Positions 1 to 9,876 are shown, numbered from the stretch's first letter. The stretch is DNA of 64,000 bases from an uncultured Prevotellaceae bacterium (GCA_947169265.1 CAMVPC010000013.1:17272-81271); one strand, 5' to 3'. Translations and numbers: made by a program. The notes: a model not told the origin generated them from the letters alone.

Positions 1-474
1 CTTGCTGAGAATAAAGAAAAATATGCGGGACGGCTTGTCTTTCATGTGGCGGGTAATGGTGACGTGGAGCGCTTGAGACAAGTTATTGCCGAAGCTCAAC
101 TCGACGCGATTGTGCGATATGAGGGATGGGTGGCAGGTGAGGAAAAGCAGCGGTTGCTTAATCAATGTGATGTATTTGTGTTGCCTTCTTACGCCGAGGG
201 GCTGCCCATTTCGATTCTTGAAGCTATGACCTATTCTAAGGCTGTTATCGCCTCACGAGTGGGCGGAATTCCATCGATAGTTCACGATGGAGAAAACGGA
301 AGGCTCATCTCGCCCGGCAATAGTCAAGAATTGGTACAGGCGATTGATTCTTTTTTGGACGACCCTTCGTTGCTCAAACGATATGGCGAGTGCTCACAGC
401 GCTTGTCGCAACCATTTCTAAAAGATAGTGTGGAACAACAATTAAAAGCTTGCTATAATTCAGTGCTGAAATGA
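1..474 (+). CDS. GT4-family glycosyltransferase, C-terminal part
   Basis: The reading frame is open from the first base, so this is the 3' part of a gene that begins upstream of the window; 157 residues are visible. They form the nucleotide-sugar-binding Rossmann domain of a GT-B retaining glycosyltransferase. The EX7E signature appears as EGLPISILE, followed by a glycine-rich stretch (VGGIPSIV) and the DGENG turn usual for GT4 enzymes. The likely role is transfer of a sugar from an activated nucleotide donor during surface polysaccharide synthesis at the inner membrane. Its stop codon overlaps the start of the next gene (ATGA), so the two are translationally coupled. The sugar and acceptor cannot be told from sequence. 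Confidence 0.9.
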   Translation, partial: LAENKEKYAGRLVFHVAGNGDVERLRQVIAEAQLDAIVRYEGWVAGEEKQRLLNQCDVFVLPSYAEGLPISILEAMTYSKAVIASRVGGIPSIVHDGENGRLISPGNSQELVQAIDSFLDDPSLLKRYGECSQRLSQPFLKDSVEQQLKACYNSVLK

Positions 475-1367
475 CGAATGATACTATTTACATGCGCCTT
501 AATTTCTTGGCGCCGATCTTCGCTAAGATGCCTAAGACAATAATGGCTCTCAGGTATCGGCATCTCACAAAGTGGAAATTAAATTTAAAAGACCCGCAGC
601 TGTTTAACGAGAAAATTATATGGCTCTCGTTCAATACCGATACCACAGAATGGACCACGGCATCCGACAAGTATGCCGTGCGCGACTACGTAATTAATAA
701 ATGGGGTAGCGATGATATTTTGAATGAGATATATGGCGTGTATGAGCGTGCCGAGGATATTGATTTTGATGCGCTTCCACAGTCGTTCGTGCTCAAGACA
801 AATAATGCCTGTACCACTAATATCATTGTGCATGATAAGACAAAACTTGATGTGCATGGGGCAATAAGACAGCTCAACCGGTGGCTCAAGCATCGATATG
901 GCGACATGACAAGCCAGCCACATTATTCGCGCATTAAACCGCTGATTATTGCCGAAAAGTTGCTGGTCCAAGATAAAAATGATCCCACAAAGGGCTTGAC
1001 TGACTATAAGTTTAATTGTTTTGAAGGCAAGGTTCACAGCTGTGTTACTATGGGTGACCGTACAACCAATAGCCACAGGACGTCAAAGATGCACTATGAC
1101 TTGCAATGGAATCCGCACCCCGAAATGTATGATGAAGAACCGTATAACGAACGGTTTAGTTATCCGGGCTATGTTGATAAGCCACAGAGCCTTGATAAAA
1201 TGATTGAAATCGCAAGTGTGCTTTGCAAGGGATTTAAGTATGTTAGAGTGGACTTGTATGAGATTGAAGGTAAACCGGTTTTTGGCGAACTTTCTTTCCT
1301 CCCTGGTTTCGATTATTATCGATCATTGAAAATCCAGCGAATGTTGGGAGATTTGATTAAGCTGTAA
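471..1367 (+). CDS. TupA-like ATP-grasp protein of polysaccharide biosynthesis
   Basis: This 298-residue protein resembles the TupA-like ATP-grasp family found in teichuronopeptide and capsule gene clusters. The features supporting this are the N-terminal pattern with LFNEKIIWL, the KTNNACTTN stretch near residue 110 where the family binds nucleotide, and the C-terminal RVDLYEIEGKPVFGELSF segment that carries the metal-binding acidic residues. Family members are thought to ligate an amino acid or peptide to a polysaccharide, but few have been studied. The start overlaps the upstream glycosyltransferase by four bases. Codon use and base composition are more AT-rich than the housekeeping genes further on, as is common for polysaccharide clusters. 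Confidence 0.8.
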   Translation: MTNDTIYMRLNFLAPIFAKMPKTIMALRYRHLTKWKLNLKDPQLFNEKIIWLSFNTDTTEWTTASDKYAVRDYVINKWGSDDILNEIYGVYERAEDIDFDALPQSFVLKTNNACTTNIIVHDKTKLDVHGAIRQLNRWLKHRYGDMTSQPHYSRIKPLIIAEKLLVQDKNDPTKGLTDYKFNCFEGKVHSCVTMGDRTTNSHRTSKMHYDLQWNPHPEMYDEEPYNERFSYPGYVDKPQSLDKMIEIASVLCKGFKYVRVDLYEIEGKPVFGELSFLPGFDYYRSLKIQRMLGDLIKL

Positions 1368-1441
1368 ATTCTTTGTGCTATTAGTGTGGTATGATTTAAC
1401 AACCCCGGATTTTTCTTGAACGATTTAATTCTGCTCCTGTT

Positions 1442-1996
1442 ATGACATTTTTAAGATTCGTAAGAAGTGACTACTGCAGGTATACCGGTTGCCGTAAGGC
1501 CGGGATTGTGACGTTGGTTAGCAAGGCATTGTTTGGTAGAATACCCGGCTACAAATATTCGTTCTGGTTGCGTCTCGCGCGCTATGGGAATTTTTTGACC
1601 CGCCCGTTGGGTATAGTGATGCACCATCATTATTCAATCAAATATCATATTGATATCAAACGATGGTGCAAGATTGGCTATGGCTTATATTTGAGTCACG
1701 GAATGTGCATTGTGATTAATGGGCGGACGGTAATCGGGAATAATGTGAATATCAGCCAATTTGTTAATATTGGGAGTAATGACCCCGCCTGTCACGCCAC
1801 TATTGGCGACAATGTGTATATCGGCCCACTGACCTCGGTGGTGGGAGGCGTGACGATTGGCAATGATGTGACCGTTGGTTCTAATTCGATGGTTAATAAA
1901 GATATACCTTCGGGTGCGACTGCGGCCGGAGTTCCGGCCAAAGTGCTCAACTATAATTCTCCCGCACGATATATAATGAATCGCGCCGAGGTGTAA
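1442..1996 (+). CDS. Hexapeptide-repeat acyltransferase (serine O-acetyltransferase-like)
   Basis: This 184-residue protein has a left-handed beta-helix made of hexapeptide repeats from about residue 80 to 165 (IGNNVNISQFVNIGS, IGDNVYIGPL, IGNDVTVGSNSMV) and ends with the GVPAKVL motif seen in this family. The HG dipeptide near residue 91 (LSHGMCIVI) sits where the catalytic histidine of serine-acetyltransferase-like enzymes lies. In this setting it more likely acetylates a sugar of the polysaccharide than free serine, because it follows two glycan genes and lacks the long N-terminal domain of CysE. A terminator hairpin overlaps its stop codon. Confidence 0.85.
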   Translation: MTFLRFVRSDYCRYTGCRKAGIVTLVSKALFGRIPGYKYSFWLRLARYGNFLTRPLGIVMHHHYSIKYHIDIKRWCKIGYGLYLSHGMCIVINGRTVIGNNVNISQFVNIGSNDPACHATIGDNVYIGPLTSVVGGVTIGNDVTVGSNSMVNKDIPSGATAAGVPAKVLNYNSPARYIMNRAEV

Positions 1997-2026
1997 GTGC
2001 CCGGCGCGATTAAAGTTTTATTCTTA
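1979..2026 (+). terminator. Rho-independent terminator spanning a stop codon
   Basis: AATCGCGCCG (1979-1988) and CGGCGCGATT (2002-2011) form a perfect 10-bp stem. The stop codon of the acetyltransferase (1994-1996) lies in the loop, and a T-rich run follows. It closes the plus-strand polysaccharide genes before the convergent operon. Confidence 0.75.
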
Positions 2027-2042
2027 TTCCTGATTGGGGTTG

Positions 2043-3233
2043 TTAAAATCGCCAATCTTCAGGGTTGAGTTTGCGATTTCCCCGTTTCAAGTTGGGCGGT
2101 GTTCTGCCATACTGGGTTTTGTTACTTTCGCTTTGAATGTTGTAGTTCTTTGTAGCTTGCTGCTGGCGATTGCGATTATTACGCTCCACCACATAGCCGG
2201 CCCAGCGATCGAGCAGTTGCTTGTCAATAAGGTCGTCGCTGGCGGCTAAACGATTGAGCGTTTTCGCCCCAAAATAATAGGCCACAGCGCTGTTTTCCCA
2301 CACGCCGTTGCGCTCGTAGGAGTCAAGGTAGTCAATGGCGCGCGGATGGAATGTATCCCTATCGTTGAAATACTGATAGTCAAATTCAAACTCAAGCCCC
2401 ATGCCATACTGTCTTGCCGTTTGGCATGTCTCCTCAAGACGTGATTTGTCCAGTCGCCCCGGACGGAAAAAATAGTTGGGCTGCAGGTAAGCGATGTCAA
2501 AGCCGAGTTCCCGCCACGACAACGCGCCATAGGCGTTGAAATAGGGTATCCAGTAAAAGAGCAGGCCGGTCTTGTGAACGACTTCGCTCACGGGGCGCAC
2601 GATGCTCGCGACGCCTCGGGTCGACTCTTCGTTCCAGTAAAAGCCGTCAAGCTCGATGTTTTTGAATTTCTCTTGCCGCCAGCGTGCGAGGAACGTGTCA
2701 ATGTACCACTTGACAGCGGCGACGCGGTCATTGTCGCGACTGAAATAGAGGTTGCGTCCATTTGCTTTTCCCCAGTCCATGAAGTCCTTGACGGGAGTGG
2801 GGATGACAACCACAATTTTGTGCTTGAAAGGTGGTGGCCCAATGATCCGCTTATATTGTTCGATGCACTCGTCAAGAGCGTGGAAGCCGCGGTCGGCCAT
2901 GAAATGTTGGTTGATATATTTTTCCCAATCAAGCCTGGTGGCATTTTCCTTGCCGAATCCCAGGCCAATAGTTTTTCCGTTGTAGTCAAGCTCAAGGAAC
3001 AAGAAACCCGGGAAAAACCAGTCGGTGTGTCCATCAATGAAGGTGTGGGTTACAATGGGTTTGAAATCATCCACGGTCCACTTGTTGCGCCATGACGCTC
3101 CAAAGTAGATTAAGGCCAGATCTTGCGTCTTGTTGGTGGCATACCAGCCATTTTGTGATGACACTTGGGCTTGAGTGGGTAAGGCAACAAGTAATAGTAG
3201 CAAACTGACTATAGTCTTGATGGTTTTGTTCAT
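2043..3233 (-). CDS. DUF4855 domain protein, secreted
   Basis: The frame stays open further upstream, but the start at 3233 is chosen because it begins a clear signal peptide (MNKTIKTIVSLLLLL, then a cut after TQA). The mature part matches the DUF4855 family: an N-terminal DLALIYFGASWRNKW segment, WFFPGFLFLE near residue 75, and a TIM-barrel-like body with VVVIPTP and ELDGFYWNEE. These proteins have been compared with glycoside hydrolases, but no activity is established as far as I know. It is the last gene of a minus-strand operon with sugar-metabolism genes, so a role in processing an exported glycan is an inference. The C-terminal 60 residues are rich in Asn, Gln and Arg and look disordered. 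Confidence 0.75.
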   Translation of the reverse strand: MNKTIKTIVSLLLLLVALPTQAQVSSQNGWYATNKTQDLALIYFGASWRNKWTVDDFKPIVTHTFIDGHTDWFFPGFLFLELDYNGKTIGLGFGKENATRLDWEKYINQHFMADRGFHALDECIEQYKRIIGPPPFKHKIVVVIPTPVKDFMDWGKANGRNLYFSRDNDRVAAVKWYIDTFLARWRQEKFKNIELDGFYWNEESTRGVASIVRPVSEVVHKTGLLFYWIPYFNAYGALSWRELGFDIAYLQPNYFFRPGRLDKSRLEETCQTARQYGMGLEFEFDYQYFNDRDTFHPRAIDYLDSYERNGVWENSAVAYYFGAKTLNRLAASDDLIDKQLLDRWAGYVVERNNRNRQQQATKNYNIQSESNKTQYGRTPPNLKRGNRKLNPEDWRF

Positions 3234-3294
3234 AATGCTGGAAATTGGGATAAATAGTTTTAATGAGTGCGTTAGGTCGCAATACGGCACGACG

Positions 3295-4164
3295 TTACGG
3301 GCGCAGCAGGCTGTTGATGAGGTCGTAGTTCTGCTGGATGTGGGCACGCGACGAGGCGCCGAACAGGACCGACTCAATCTTGGGGAACTGGCACACGTAT
3401 TCCATGGCCTCCTGAGCGCCGAGGGCTCCGGCGGCGAGGCACTGCATGGCGATGGGGCGGAACTCCTTGTCGCTGCGCAAGTATTCCTCGTACTTCTCGA
3501 TTGAGGGGCTCATGCGGAAGCCAATCTTGTTGATCGAGGAGCAGATGACGGGATTCTTGATGCCTTCCTCCTCACACAGGTCCACCAGGTGGGGCATGTT
3601 CATCGTGATGAAACCGGCGTCGGCATTATATTTTTTCTTGACATATTCGGCGAAGTGGACAAGCAGCTCGCGCATGCCCAGCCCCATAAGCATGTCGGTG
3701 ATAACGTTCTGCAGGAATATTACCGGGGTCTTAGTGCCGGCGAACATTTTCATTTCGGCGTCGACGAGTAGTTCCATGAGCGAGGGGAAATCCTTGCGCA
3801 TGTAAGCGATACCGGCCTTCGACGCCACCGAGAGGATGTTGCCCGGAATATAGGCTTTCAAGGTGCCGATGATGCCGAGCTCGGTGACGGCGTTGGCATA
3901 CTTGTGTGCGTAGGGCATGCACGGGTGGAACTTGAAGTCCTTATATTTTTCGGGGTTCTTTCTCACGTGGTCGCAAATGCTGGCGATGCGGTCGTGGGTG
4001 GTGCACATGAAAGTGTTCACCCCGCAATCGATGGCGATGTCGAGCACGTCGATGATTGCTTGGTTTTCCTTGAAGCGTATGGCTTGCTGGCGAGAGCGTT
4101 CGTCGCTCAAGTGGTTGACGGCGAAAAACTGGTTGTCGCCCAATATTACTTTATCCATCATCAT
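3295..4164 (-). CDS. TIM-barrel protein, aldo/keto reductase-like, function unknown
   Basis: A soluble protein of about 289 residues with no signal peptide. It begins with VILGDNQFFAVNHLS, and the repeated beta-alpha pattern and the closing segment SVLFGASSRAHIQQN resemble the barrel of aldo/keto reductase-like proteins. The usual catalytic Asp-Tyr-Lys-His tetrad cannot be placed with confidence, so enzymatic activity is uncertain. Three consecutive Met codons make the exact start ambiguous (4164, 4161 or 4158). It lies 14 bases downstream of a Gfo/Idh/MocA oxidoreductase, which suggests the two act on the same sugar intermediate. Confidence 0.6.
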   Translation of the reverse strand: MMMDKVILGDNQFFAVNHLSDERSRQQAIRFKENQAIIDVLDIAIDCGVNTFMCTTHDRIASICDHVRKNPEKYKDFKFHPCMPYAHKYANAVTELGIIGTLKAYIPGNILSVASKAGIAYMRKDFPSLMELLVDAEMKMFAGTKTPVIFLQNVITDMLMGLGMRELLVHFAEYVKKKYNADAGFITMNMPHLVDLCEEEGIKNPVICSSINKIGFRMSPSIEKYEEYLRSDKEFRPIAMQCLAAGALGAQEAMEYVCQFPKIESVLFGASSRAHIQQNYDLINSLLRP

Positions 4165-4178
4165 GGTGAGTGGCTGGT

Positions 4179-5195
4179 TTATTGGTTGTCGTTGATTAAT
4201 TTGTGAATAATGCTGTCGGTCTTCATCGCTTCTTCAAACGTGCAGCGGTTGCCCTTCGTGTCGCCGTTCTTAATACACTCGATGAAGTGGAAATCTTCCT
4301 GCGAGAACTCCTCGCCGCGCAGGTTGAAATAAACCTGCGGCGTGAGCTCGGTGATGTATTTCACGTTCCAGCCCTTCTCGAGGCCCTCGGCCTCGTTGGC
4401 TTCGTTGAGGAAGATTTTGAGCGTGGTGGTGTCGGCTTCGAGCTTGCCTTTGTCGCCCTCGATTTTGAGCGATGTGGTAGCCTTGCGGTGCACCGGGTCG
4501 CTCCAGTTCACCGCCAGTTGCCCACGCAGTCCGTTTTCGAGCTCAAGTGTCGAGTAAACGGCGTCTTCAACCTCGCTCGAGAAGATGGAGGGCATGAAGG
4601 TGCCGCGGCAGCCGGTGATGGTCTGTCCGGTGATATACGTTACCAGGTCGAGGATGTGGGCAGCATAGTCCATTAGGCAACCGCCTCCGGCCACTTTCTT
4701 GCTGCGCCAGGTGCCACCCTTCTTCTTGAGCACTACGGGGCCATAGTTCTCGCCGAAGAAGTGGAAGGGCGTCCCGATGATGCCGGTGGCCAGCAACCGT
4801 TTCATCTCGTTGAAAGTACCGAAGTAGCGGTTCACGTAACCTACTTGGTTGACCAGGTTCTTCACCTTGGCCAAGGCCACCATCTGATAGCCTTCTTCAA
4901 GGGTCAGGCTGAAGGGTTTCTCGCAAAACACATGGCAGCCTTTCTCCATGGCATACATCGTCATCTCGTAGTGGAGTCGGGTGGGGGTGACGACAAACAC
5001 CGCGTCGGGCTTGGTCTCGTCAATCATGAGCTTGTAGTCGGTGTAGCAAGCGATGTGGGTCAATTTTTTGAATGCCGATTGCAGCAAGCTGTCGGTGTCG
5101 CACATTGCCACCACCTCCACATCGGGGTGTCCACCGAGAATGGCACAATGGCTCATTCCCATTTTCCCTAATCCGATAATTGCAACTTTAATCAT
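4179..5195 (-). CDS. Gfo/Idh/MocA-family NAD(P)-dependent oxidoreductase
   Basis: This 338-residue enzyme starts with the dinucleotide-binding fold VAIIGLGKMGMSH (GxGxxG). It carries the family hallmark CEKPFSL near residue 92, where the Lys acts in catalysis, and the GGGCLMDYAAHILDL segment near residue 170 supplies the substrate-binding Asp and His. Members oxidise or reduce sugars and nucleotide sugars using NAD(P). It sits between a DUF354 protein and a TIM-barrel protein in one minus-strand operon, which fits the making of a modified sugar for a surface glycan. The substrate is unknown. Confidence 0.9.
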   Translation of the reverse strand: MIKVAIIGLGKMGMSHCAILGGHPDVEVVAMCDTDSLLQSAFKKLTHIACYTDYKLMIDETKPDAVFVVTPTRLHYEMTMYAMEKGCHVFCEKPFSLTLEEGYQMVALAKVKNLVNQVGYVNRYFGTFNEMKRLLATGIIGTPFHFFGENYGPVVLKKKGGTWRSKKVAGGGCLMDYAAHILDLVTYITGQTITGCRGTFMPSIFSSEVEDAVYSTLELENGLRGQLAVNWSDPVHRKATTSLKIEGDKGKLEADTTTLKIFLNEANEAEGLEKGWNVKYITELTPQVYFNLRGEEFSQEDFHFIECIKNGDTKGNRCTFEEAMKTDSIIHKLINDNQ

Positions 5196-5219
5196 ATCTT
5201 TTTTATTTGTATGGTTTGT

Positions 5220-6236
5220 TTATTTTTTTAGCGATAATAGTTTGTCCTTGAACATGTGATAGGTCTCGCGGCCTCGTTCCAGCAGAATCGCGTTAGGTCC
5301 GTGCGACGTGGCGTGGCTATAGGCCTCCCTTATCTCTTGAGCGGTCACCTGCGGATTGTGTGTCATGAGCCCTTGCTCAATGAGGTAGCGGTCCACGTCG
5401 AGCAACTCGTCCTGGTAGATGGAGATGGTGGGGATGCCGATGACGGCCATTTCGCGCGTCATCGTGCCGCCAGCCCCGATGAAGAGCTGACACTCGTTCA
5501 CGATTTCGTCGAGTGTGAGTGGCTTTTCGGCCACAGTGATGCCGCTGAACCTGGGCGATTTGTAATGCTCGGCCTGTGTCTTGTCGCGGGGTAGGACCAC
5601 GATGTCAAACTCGTCCTTGAGCGCGACAAGGTCGTCGTCGAACGGATTCTCTTTTCCCTTGTAGTATTGGGCGTAGTAAGGCTCGGGCCTGAGGAAAATC
5701 TTTTTTCGCGCCGCGCTCGCCGCGTTACCGTTCCCCAGGTATTTGCGCCACAGGTAGATGCCCTCTTTTACACCGGGATATTGCTGTACCTTCTTTTTCG
5801 ACACAAGCAGGTTGGTGACCTTGTTGACAGGGATAAACTCGGGAATGAAAATGTGATGGGCGCAAACGAAACTTACCTTGTTGCCCATGGCGTGCTCGTT
5901 ATCGTTAGTGTAAATGGTGGGCACACCCGCCAGCCGGCCGGCAATGGCCGAGGTGAACGAACTTTGCGAGATGGCCACATCCACCTTTTCGCGCTTGATG
6001 ATTTTCGCCAGTTGCCTGGCGCGGTTGATGTTGCCCTTAACCTTGCTTGACAATTTCTTGCCGTAAGAGCTTCCAACCACCATGTAGTCGATGTGATAAA
6101 GCTTGAGAAGGTCAATCGTGTTGGCCTGGTCGCGCGTGGTGACAAGAATCTCGTGGCCCTCTTCTTTGAGCTCGGCTATCATGTCACGAAAAAAATGAAC
6201 GTGGGGAGAGTTTGTTAAGTCAAACCAGATTTTCAT
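5220..6236 (-). CDS. DUF354 protein, glycosyltransferase-like
   Basis: The start at 6236 gives the typical DUF354 N terminus MKIWFDLTNSPHVHFF; the frame extends upstream, but that part crosses the promoter and has no homologous look. The 338-residue protein has a GT-B-like arrangement, with an N-terminal Rossmann domain (LVTTRDQANTIDLL, SSFTSAIAGRLAGVP) and a C-terminal domain with the FIGAGGTMTREMAVIGIPTI segment, similar to UDP-GlcNAc epimerase and MurG-like folds. Its biochemical role is not established; involvement in glycan synthesis is inferred. It is the first gene of a four-gene minus-strand operon. Confidence 0.75.
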   Translation of the reverse strand: MKIWFDLTNSPHVHFFRDMIAELKEEGHEILVTTRDQANTIDLLKLYHIDYMVVGSSYGKKLSSKVKGNINRARQLAKIIKREKVDVAISQSSFTSAIAGRLAGVPTIYTNDNEHAMGNKVSFVCAHHIFIPEFIPVNKVTNLLVSKKKVQQYPGVKEGIYLWRKYLGNGNAASAARKKIFLRPEPYYAQYYKGKENPFDDDLVALKDEFDIVVLPRDKTQAEHYKSPRFSGITVAEKPLTLDEIVNECQLFIGAGGTMTREMAVIGIPTISIYQDELLDVDRYLIEQGLMTHNPQVTAQEIREAYSHATSHGPNAILLERGRETYHMFKDKLLSLKK

Positions 6237-6262
6237 TTTTTGTTCTCTTCCAAATTTTGGCG

Positions 6263-6270
6263 CAAAGGTA
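6263..6270 (-). promoter_or_regulatory. -7 box TACCTTTG of the DUF354 operon
   Basis: Read on the minus strand, TACCTTTG matches the Bacteroidetes -7 consensus TAnnTTTG and lies 27 bases before the chosen start at 6236. No good -33 TTTG is present. Confidence 0.55.
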
Positions 6271-6397
6271 AGAAAAAAAAAGAATTCAACCAATAAGCTC
6301 TCGTCTCTTAATAGATGACAATAACATAATTTTGACGAAATTACACTTTCTTGTGAAAAATTCACTTGGAAATCGGTGCTATTTGCGGAAATAATAG

Positions 6398-6405
6398 TAA
6401 ATTTG
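6398..6405 (+). promoter_or_regulatory. -7 box TAAATTTG of the thrS operon
   Basis: TAAATTTG matches TAnnTTTG. Transcription would begin near 6411 and give a leader of about 70 bases before thrS. No T-box-like structure is visible in the leader. Confidence 0.6.
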
Positions 6406-6481
6406 CACCCAATTTTGTGAAGATAATCGCCAGTGCATTCGTGTCGCACGGGCAAATAACTAAATACAATAAATCAGTTTT

Positions 6482-8416
6482 ATGATTAACATTAAATTTC
6501 CTGACGGAAGCGTAAAACAATTCGAGAACGGAACCACGCCGCTTCAAGTGGCCGAAAGTATCAGCTCGGGGCTGGCACGTCAAGTGCTCGCCGCAAGCGT
6601 CAACGATGAGGAATGGGACCTTTCGCGCCCCATCAACGGGGATGCCGACATCAAGCTTTTCAAGTGGGATGACCCCGAGGGCAAGCACGCCTTTTGGCAT
6701 ACCTCGGCCCACCTTTTGGCCGAAGCATTGCAGGAGTTGTATCCCGGCGTGCAGTTCGGCATCGGTCCGGCTATCGAGAATGGTTTCTATTATGACATCG
6801 ACCCGGGCGAGCATGAAATAACCCAAGCCGATTTCCCCAAGATTGAGAAGAAAATGGCCGAGCTCGTGGCTCGCAAAGAGGCTGTCGTGCGTCGCGACAT
6901 CTCTAAAGCCGACGCGCTCAAGTTCTTTGGCGGTAGCGGTCAGCACTATAAGTGCGAACTTATCGACGAGCTGCAGGACGGTACCATTACCACCTACACG
7001 CAGGGCAATTTCACCGACCTGTGTCGCGGCCCGCACATCCCCACCACGGCGCCCATCAAGGCCGTGAAAGTGCTCTCGCTCGCCGGCGCTTACTGGCGTG
7101 GCGACGAGAAACGCAAGCAGATGTTGCGCGTTTATGCCATCTCGTTCCCAAAGCGTGCCATGCTCGACGAATACCTTGTACTGCTCGAAGAGGCCAAAAA
7201 ACGTGACCACCGCAAGATTGGCAAGGAGATGGAACTCTTCGCCTTCTCGCAAAACGTGGGACCGGGATTGCCCTTGTGGCTCCCCAAAGGCGCCGCGCTT
7301 CGCAACCGCCTGCAGGACTACCTGGCTAAACTGCAAAAGAAATATGGTTACCTCCAGGTGGTCACGCCCCACATCGGCAACAAGAATCTCTATGTCACAT
7401 CGGGACACTACGCGAAATATGGCAAGGACTCGTTCCAGCCCATCCACACCCCCGAGGAGGGCGAGGAATACTTCCTTAAGCCCATGAACTGCCCTCACCA
7501 CTGCGAAATATATCGCACATCGCCGCGAAGCTATCGCGACCTGCCGCTGCGGTTGGCCGAGTTCGGCACTGTTTACCGCTATGAGCAGAGTGGCGAGCTG
7601 CATGGACTCACGCGAGTGCGCTGCTTCTGTCAAGACGATGCCCACATCTTCTGTACTCCCGACCAGCTCAAGGGCGAATTCCTGCGGGTGATGGACATCA
7701 TCAACCACATCCTGGGCGTTTTCGGCTTTGAATATGAGGCGCAAATTTCGCTGCGCGACCCCAAGAATAAGGAAAAATATGTGGGAAGCGATGAAAACTG
7801 GGAAAAAGCGCAAAACGCCATCATCGAGGCTTGCGCCGAAAAGGGATTGCCCGCCCGACAGGAAGAGGGCGAGGCCGCGTTCTATGGCCCCAAACTCGAC
7901 TTCATGGTCAAGGACGCGCTGGGACGCCGCTGGCAGCTTGGCACCATCCAGGTAGACTACAACCTGCCCGAGCGTTTCGAGCTCGAATATACCGGCGCCG
8001 ACAACGAGAAGCACCGCCCCATCATGATTCACCGCGCGCCATTCGGGTCGCTTGAGCGTTTCATCGCCGTGTTGCTTGAGCACACCGCCGGCAAGCTCCC
8101 GTTGTGGCTCGCGCCCGACCAGGTGGTGGTACTCCCCATCAGCGAGAAGTACAACGACTATGCCCAGCATGTGGCCCAGGTGCTCGATGAGCATGAAATT
8201 CGCGCTTTTGTGGACGGACGTAACGAGAAAATCGGCCGCAAAATCCGCGATAATGAGCTCAAACGCATACCTTATTTGGTGATTGTGGGAGAAAAAGAGG
8301 CTGCAAGTGAAGAAGTTTCGGTAAGAAAACAGGGTGGAATTGACCTCGGTTCAGAAAAAATTACTATCTTTGCCGACAATATCGCTCGCGAAGTGAAAGA
8401 AATGACAAAAATTTAA
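6482..8416 (+). CDS. thrS: Threonyl-tRNA synthetase
   Basis: Full-length class II synthetase of 644 residues that charges tRNA-Thr. Domain order is the normal one: N-terminal TGS (about 1-60), editing SAD domain with [11 protein letters not shown] (about 72-82), catalytic core (about 240-535) and anticodon-binding domain to the end. The three zinc ligands that select threonine are visible: Cys in KPMNCPHHC (about 337), His in DDAHIFC (about 388) and His in [10 protein letters not shown] (about 516). Motif 2 appears as [15 protein letters not shown]. It leads the thrS-infC-rpmI-rplT group, a conserved bacterial arrangement. Confidence 0.98.
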   Translation: MINIKFPDGSVKQFENGTTPLQVAESISSGLARQVLAASVNDEEWDLSRPINGDADIKLFKWDDPEGKHAFWHTSAHLLAEALQELYPGVQFGIGPAIENGFYYDIDPGEHEITQADFPKIEKKMAELVARKEAVVRRDISKADALKFFGGSGQHYKCELIDELQDGTITTYTQGNFTDLCRGPHIPTTAPIKAVKVLSLAGAYWRGDEKRKQMLRVYAISFPKRAMLDEYLVLLEEAKKRDHRKIGKEMELFAFSQNVGPGLPLWLPKGAALRNRLQDYLAKLQKKYGYLQVVTPHIGNKNLYVTSGHYAKYGKDSFQPIHTPEEGEEYFLKPMNCPHHCEIYRTSPRSYRDLPLRLAEFGTVYRYEQSGELHGLTRVRCFCQDDAHIFCTPDQLKGEFLRVMDIINHILGVFGFEYEAQISLRDPKNKEKYVGSDENWEKAQNAIIEACAEKGLPARQEEGEAAFYGPKLDFMVKDALGRRWQLGTIQVDYNLPERFELEYTGADNEKHRPIMIHRAPFGSLERFIAVLLEHTAGKLPLWLAPDQVVVLPISEKYNDYAQHVAQVLDEHEIRAFVDGRNEKIGRKIRDNELKRIPYLVIVGEKEAASEEVSVRKQGGIDLGSEKITIFADNIAREVKEMTKI

Positions 8417-8426
8417 CCCTTACTGA

Positions 8427-9110
8427 ATGCAGAAAAAACCTTTCTACGGACCTAAAAGGCCCGGCGGCGCCAAGCCCGGTGCGCGCAACCGCTCACGCAA
8501 CAACAGGGGCAGGGACAACGAGAAAACCTCGCTGGCCATCAACGATGAGATTACCGCTCCTCAGGTGAGAGTCGTCGGCGACAATGTCACCGAGGGCATT
8601 TATCCCATTGCCAAAGCCATGCAGATGGCCGAGGACCTTGAGCTCGATCTTATCGAGATTGCCCCTATGGCTCAGCCACCCGTGTGCAAAATCATGGACT
8701 ATCAAAAGTACCAGTTCCAGCTGCGCAAGAAGGCAAAGGAGCAAAAGGCTAAAGCTACTAAAGTGGTGGTCAAGGAAATAAGGTTCGGACCACAAACCGA
8801 CGACCACGACTACAACTTCAAGCTCAAGCACGCCATCGGTTTCCTTAAAGAAGGCGCCAAGGTCAAGAGTTACGTCTTTTTCAAGGGACGTTCCATTCTT
8901 TTCAAGGAACAGGGCGAAGTGCTTTTGCTGCGATTCGCCAACGATCTTGAGGAGTATGCTAAAGTCGACCAGATGCCCGTGCTCGAGGGAAAACGCATGA
9001 CCATCATGCTTTCGCCCAAGAAACAGGCTTCGAAGAAAAAAGAAACCGCCCCGACGAGCCTGCCCGAAGGCGAACAGCCCGAGGCGCCGGCAGCCGAAAC
9101 CGAGGCGTGA
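8427..9110 (+). CDS. infC: Translation initiation factor IF-3
   Basis: IF-3 binds the 30S subunit and checks initiator tRNA and start codon. The canonical N-terminal domain begins at about residue 35 ([16 protein letters not shown]), followed by the basic linker ([21 protein letters not shown]) and the C-terminal domain ending near residue 190. Two extras are seen: a basic Gly/Arg/Asn-rich head of about 30 residues and a tail of about 30 residues rich in Glu, Pro and Ala, both common in Bacteroidetes IF-3. Here the start is an ordinary ATG, unlike the AUU used for autoregulation in E. coli. It lies 10 bases after thrS. Confidence 0.97.
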   Translation: MQKKPFYGPKRPGGAKPGARNRSRNNRGRDNEKTSLAINDEITAPQVRVVGDNVTEGIYPIAKAMQMAEDLELDLIEIAPMAQPPVCKIMDYQKYQFQLRKKAKEQKAKATKVVVKEIRFGPQTDDHDYNFKLKHAIGFLKEGAKVKSYVFFKGRSILFKEQGEVLLLRFANDLEEYAKVDQMPVLEGKRMTIMLSPKKQASKKKETAPTSLPEGEQPEAPAAETEA

Positions 9111-9198
9111 CCACAAAACGAAAAAAGAAAGGGCATCAGGTTTGGTAAGTGCCTGGTCCCAATATTGATTAATAATATTTTAAAAAACTACAAACAAA

Positions 9199-9396
9199 AT
9201 GCCAAAAGTTAAGACTAATTCCGGTGCCAAAAAAAGGTTTTCCTTTACCGGAACAGGAAAGATTAAAAGAAAGCATGCTTACAAGAGTCACATCCTGACG
9301 AAGAAGACCAAGAAGCAAAAGCGTAACCTCACGCACACCAGCATCGTCGACAAGGCGAACCGCGACCAAGTGCGCAAGATGCTCATGCTCAAGTAA
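9199..9396 (+). CDS. rpmI: Ribosomal protein L35
   Basis: This 65-residue basic protein has the L35 hallmarks: [14 protein letters not shown] at the start, [12 protein letters not shown] in the middle and the [10 protein letters not shown] run. It is a component of the 50S subunit and keeps its usual place between infC and rplT. The gap after infC is 88 bases, so a separate promoter or processing site is possible, but no convincing -33/-7 pair was found. Confidence 0.98.
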   Translation: MPKVKTNSGAKKRFSFTGTGKIKRKHAYKSHILTKKTKKQKRNLTHTSIVDKANRDQVRKMLMLK

Positions 9397-9525
9397 TTCA
9401 CTTTTAGCACTTCGCTTTTAATCTCAAGAGATTTTACAACATTTTATTAACCGAATGGGTAGCAACTAAGAGCCTGCAGGCTTAAGCGCGGCGGCCGCTA
9501 TCGTTCACAATCAAATTTTTTTAAA

Positions 9526-9876
9526 ATGCCTAGATCAGTAAATCACGTTGCCTCAAGGGCTAAACGTAAAAAGATTCTTAAACTTACAAGAGGTTACTTT
9601 GGCGCACGCAAAAACGTGTGGACCGTTGCCAAGAACACTTGGGAAAAAGGTCTCACCTATGCTTATCGCGACCGCAAGAACAAGAAAAGGAACTTCCGCG
9701 CACTGTGGATTCAGCGTATCAACGCCGCCGCACGTCTCGAAGACCTCTCTTACTCGAAACTTATGGGTCTCATCCACAAGGCCGGCATCGAAATCAACCG
9801 CAAGGTGCTCGCCGACCTGGCTATGAACAACCCCGAGGCTTTCAAGGCCATCGTTGAGAAGGCTAAGAACGCCTAA
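9526..9876 (+). CDS. rplT: Ribosomal protein L20
   Basis: This 116-residue protein begins with [19 protein letters not shown] and contains the [21 protein letters not shown] core and the [15 protein letters not shown] stretch, all characteristic of L20, an early 50S assembly protein. It ends the translation block and is followed by a strong terminator. The 129-base gap before it contains AGCCTGCAGGCT, a 12-base palindrome; no L20-binding leader structure could be confirmed by eye. Confidence 0.98.
   Translation: MPRSVNHVASRAKRKKILKLTRGYFGARKNVWTVAKNTWEKGLTYAYRDRKNKKRNFRALWIQRINAAARLEDLSYSKLMGLIHKAGIEINRKVLADLAMNNPEAFKAIVEKAKNA

Noticed and set aside
3234..3377. Longer N terminus for the DUF4855 protein
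   Set aside because: It overlaps the preceding gene and would bury the clear signal peptide that begins at 3233.
6362..8194. A 610-codon open frame on the minus strand opposite thrS
   Set aside because: It is fully antisense to a complete threonyl-tRNA synthetase, has no family features and arises from the codon bias of thrS.
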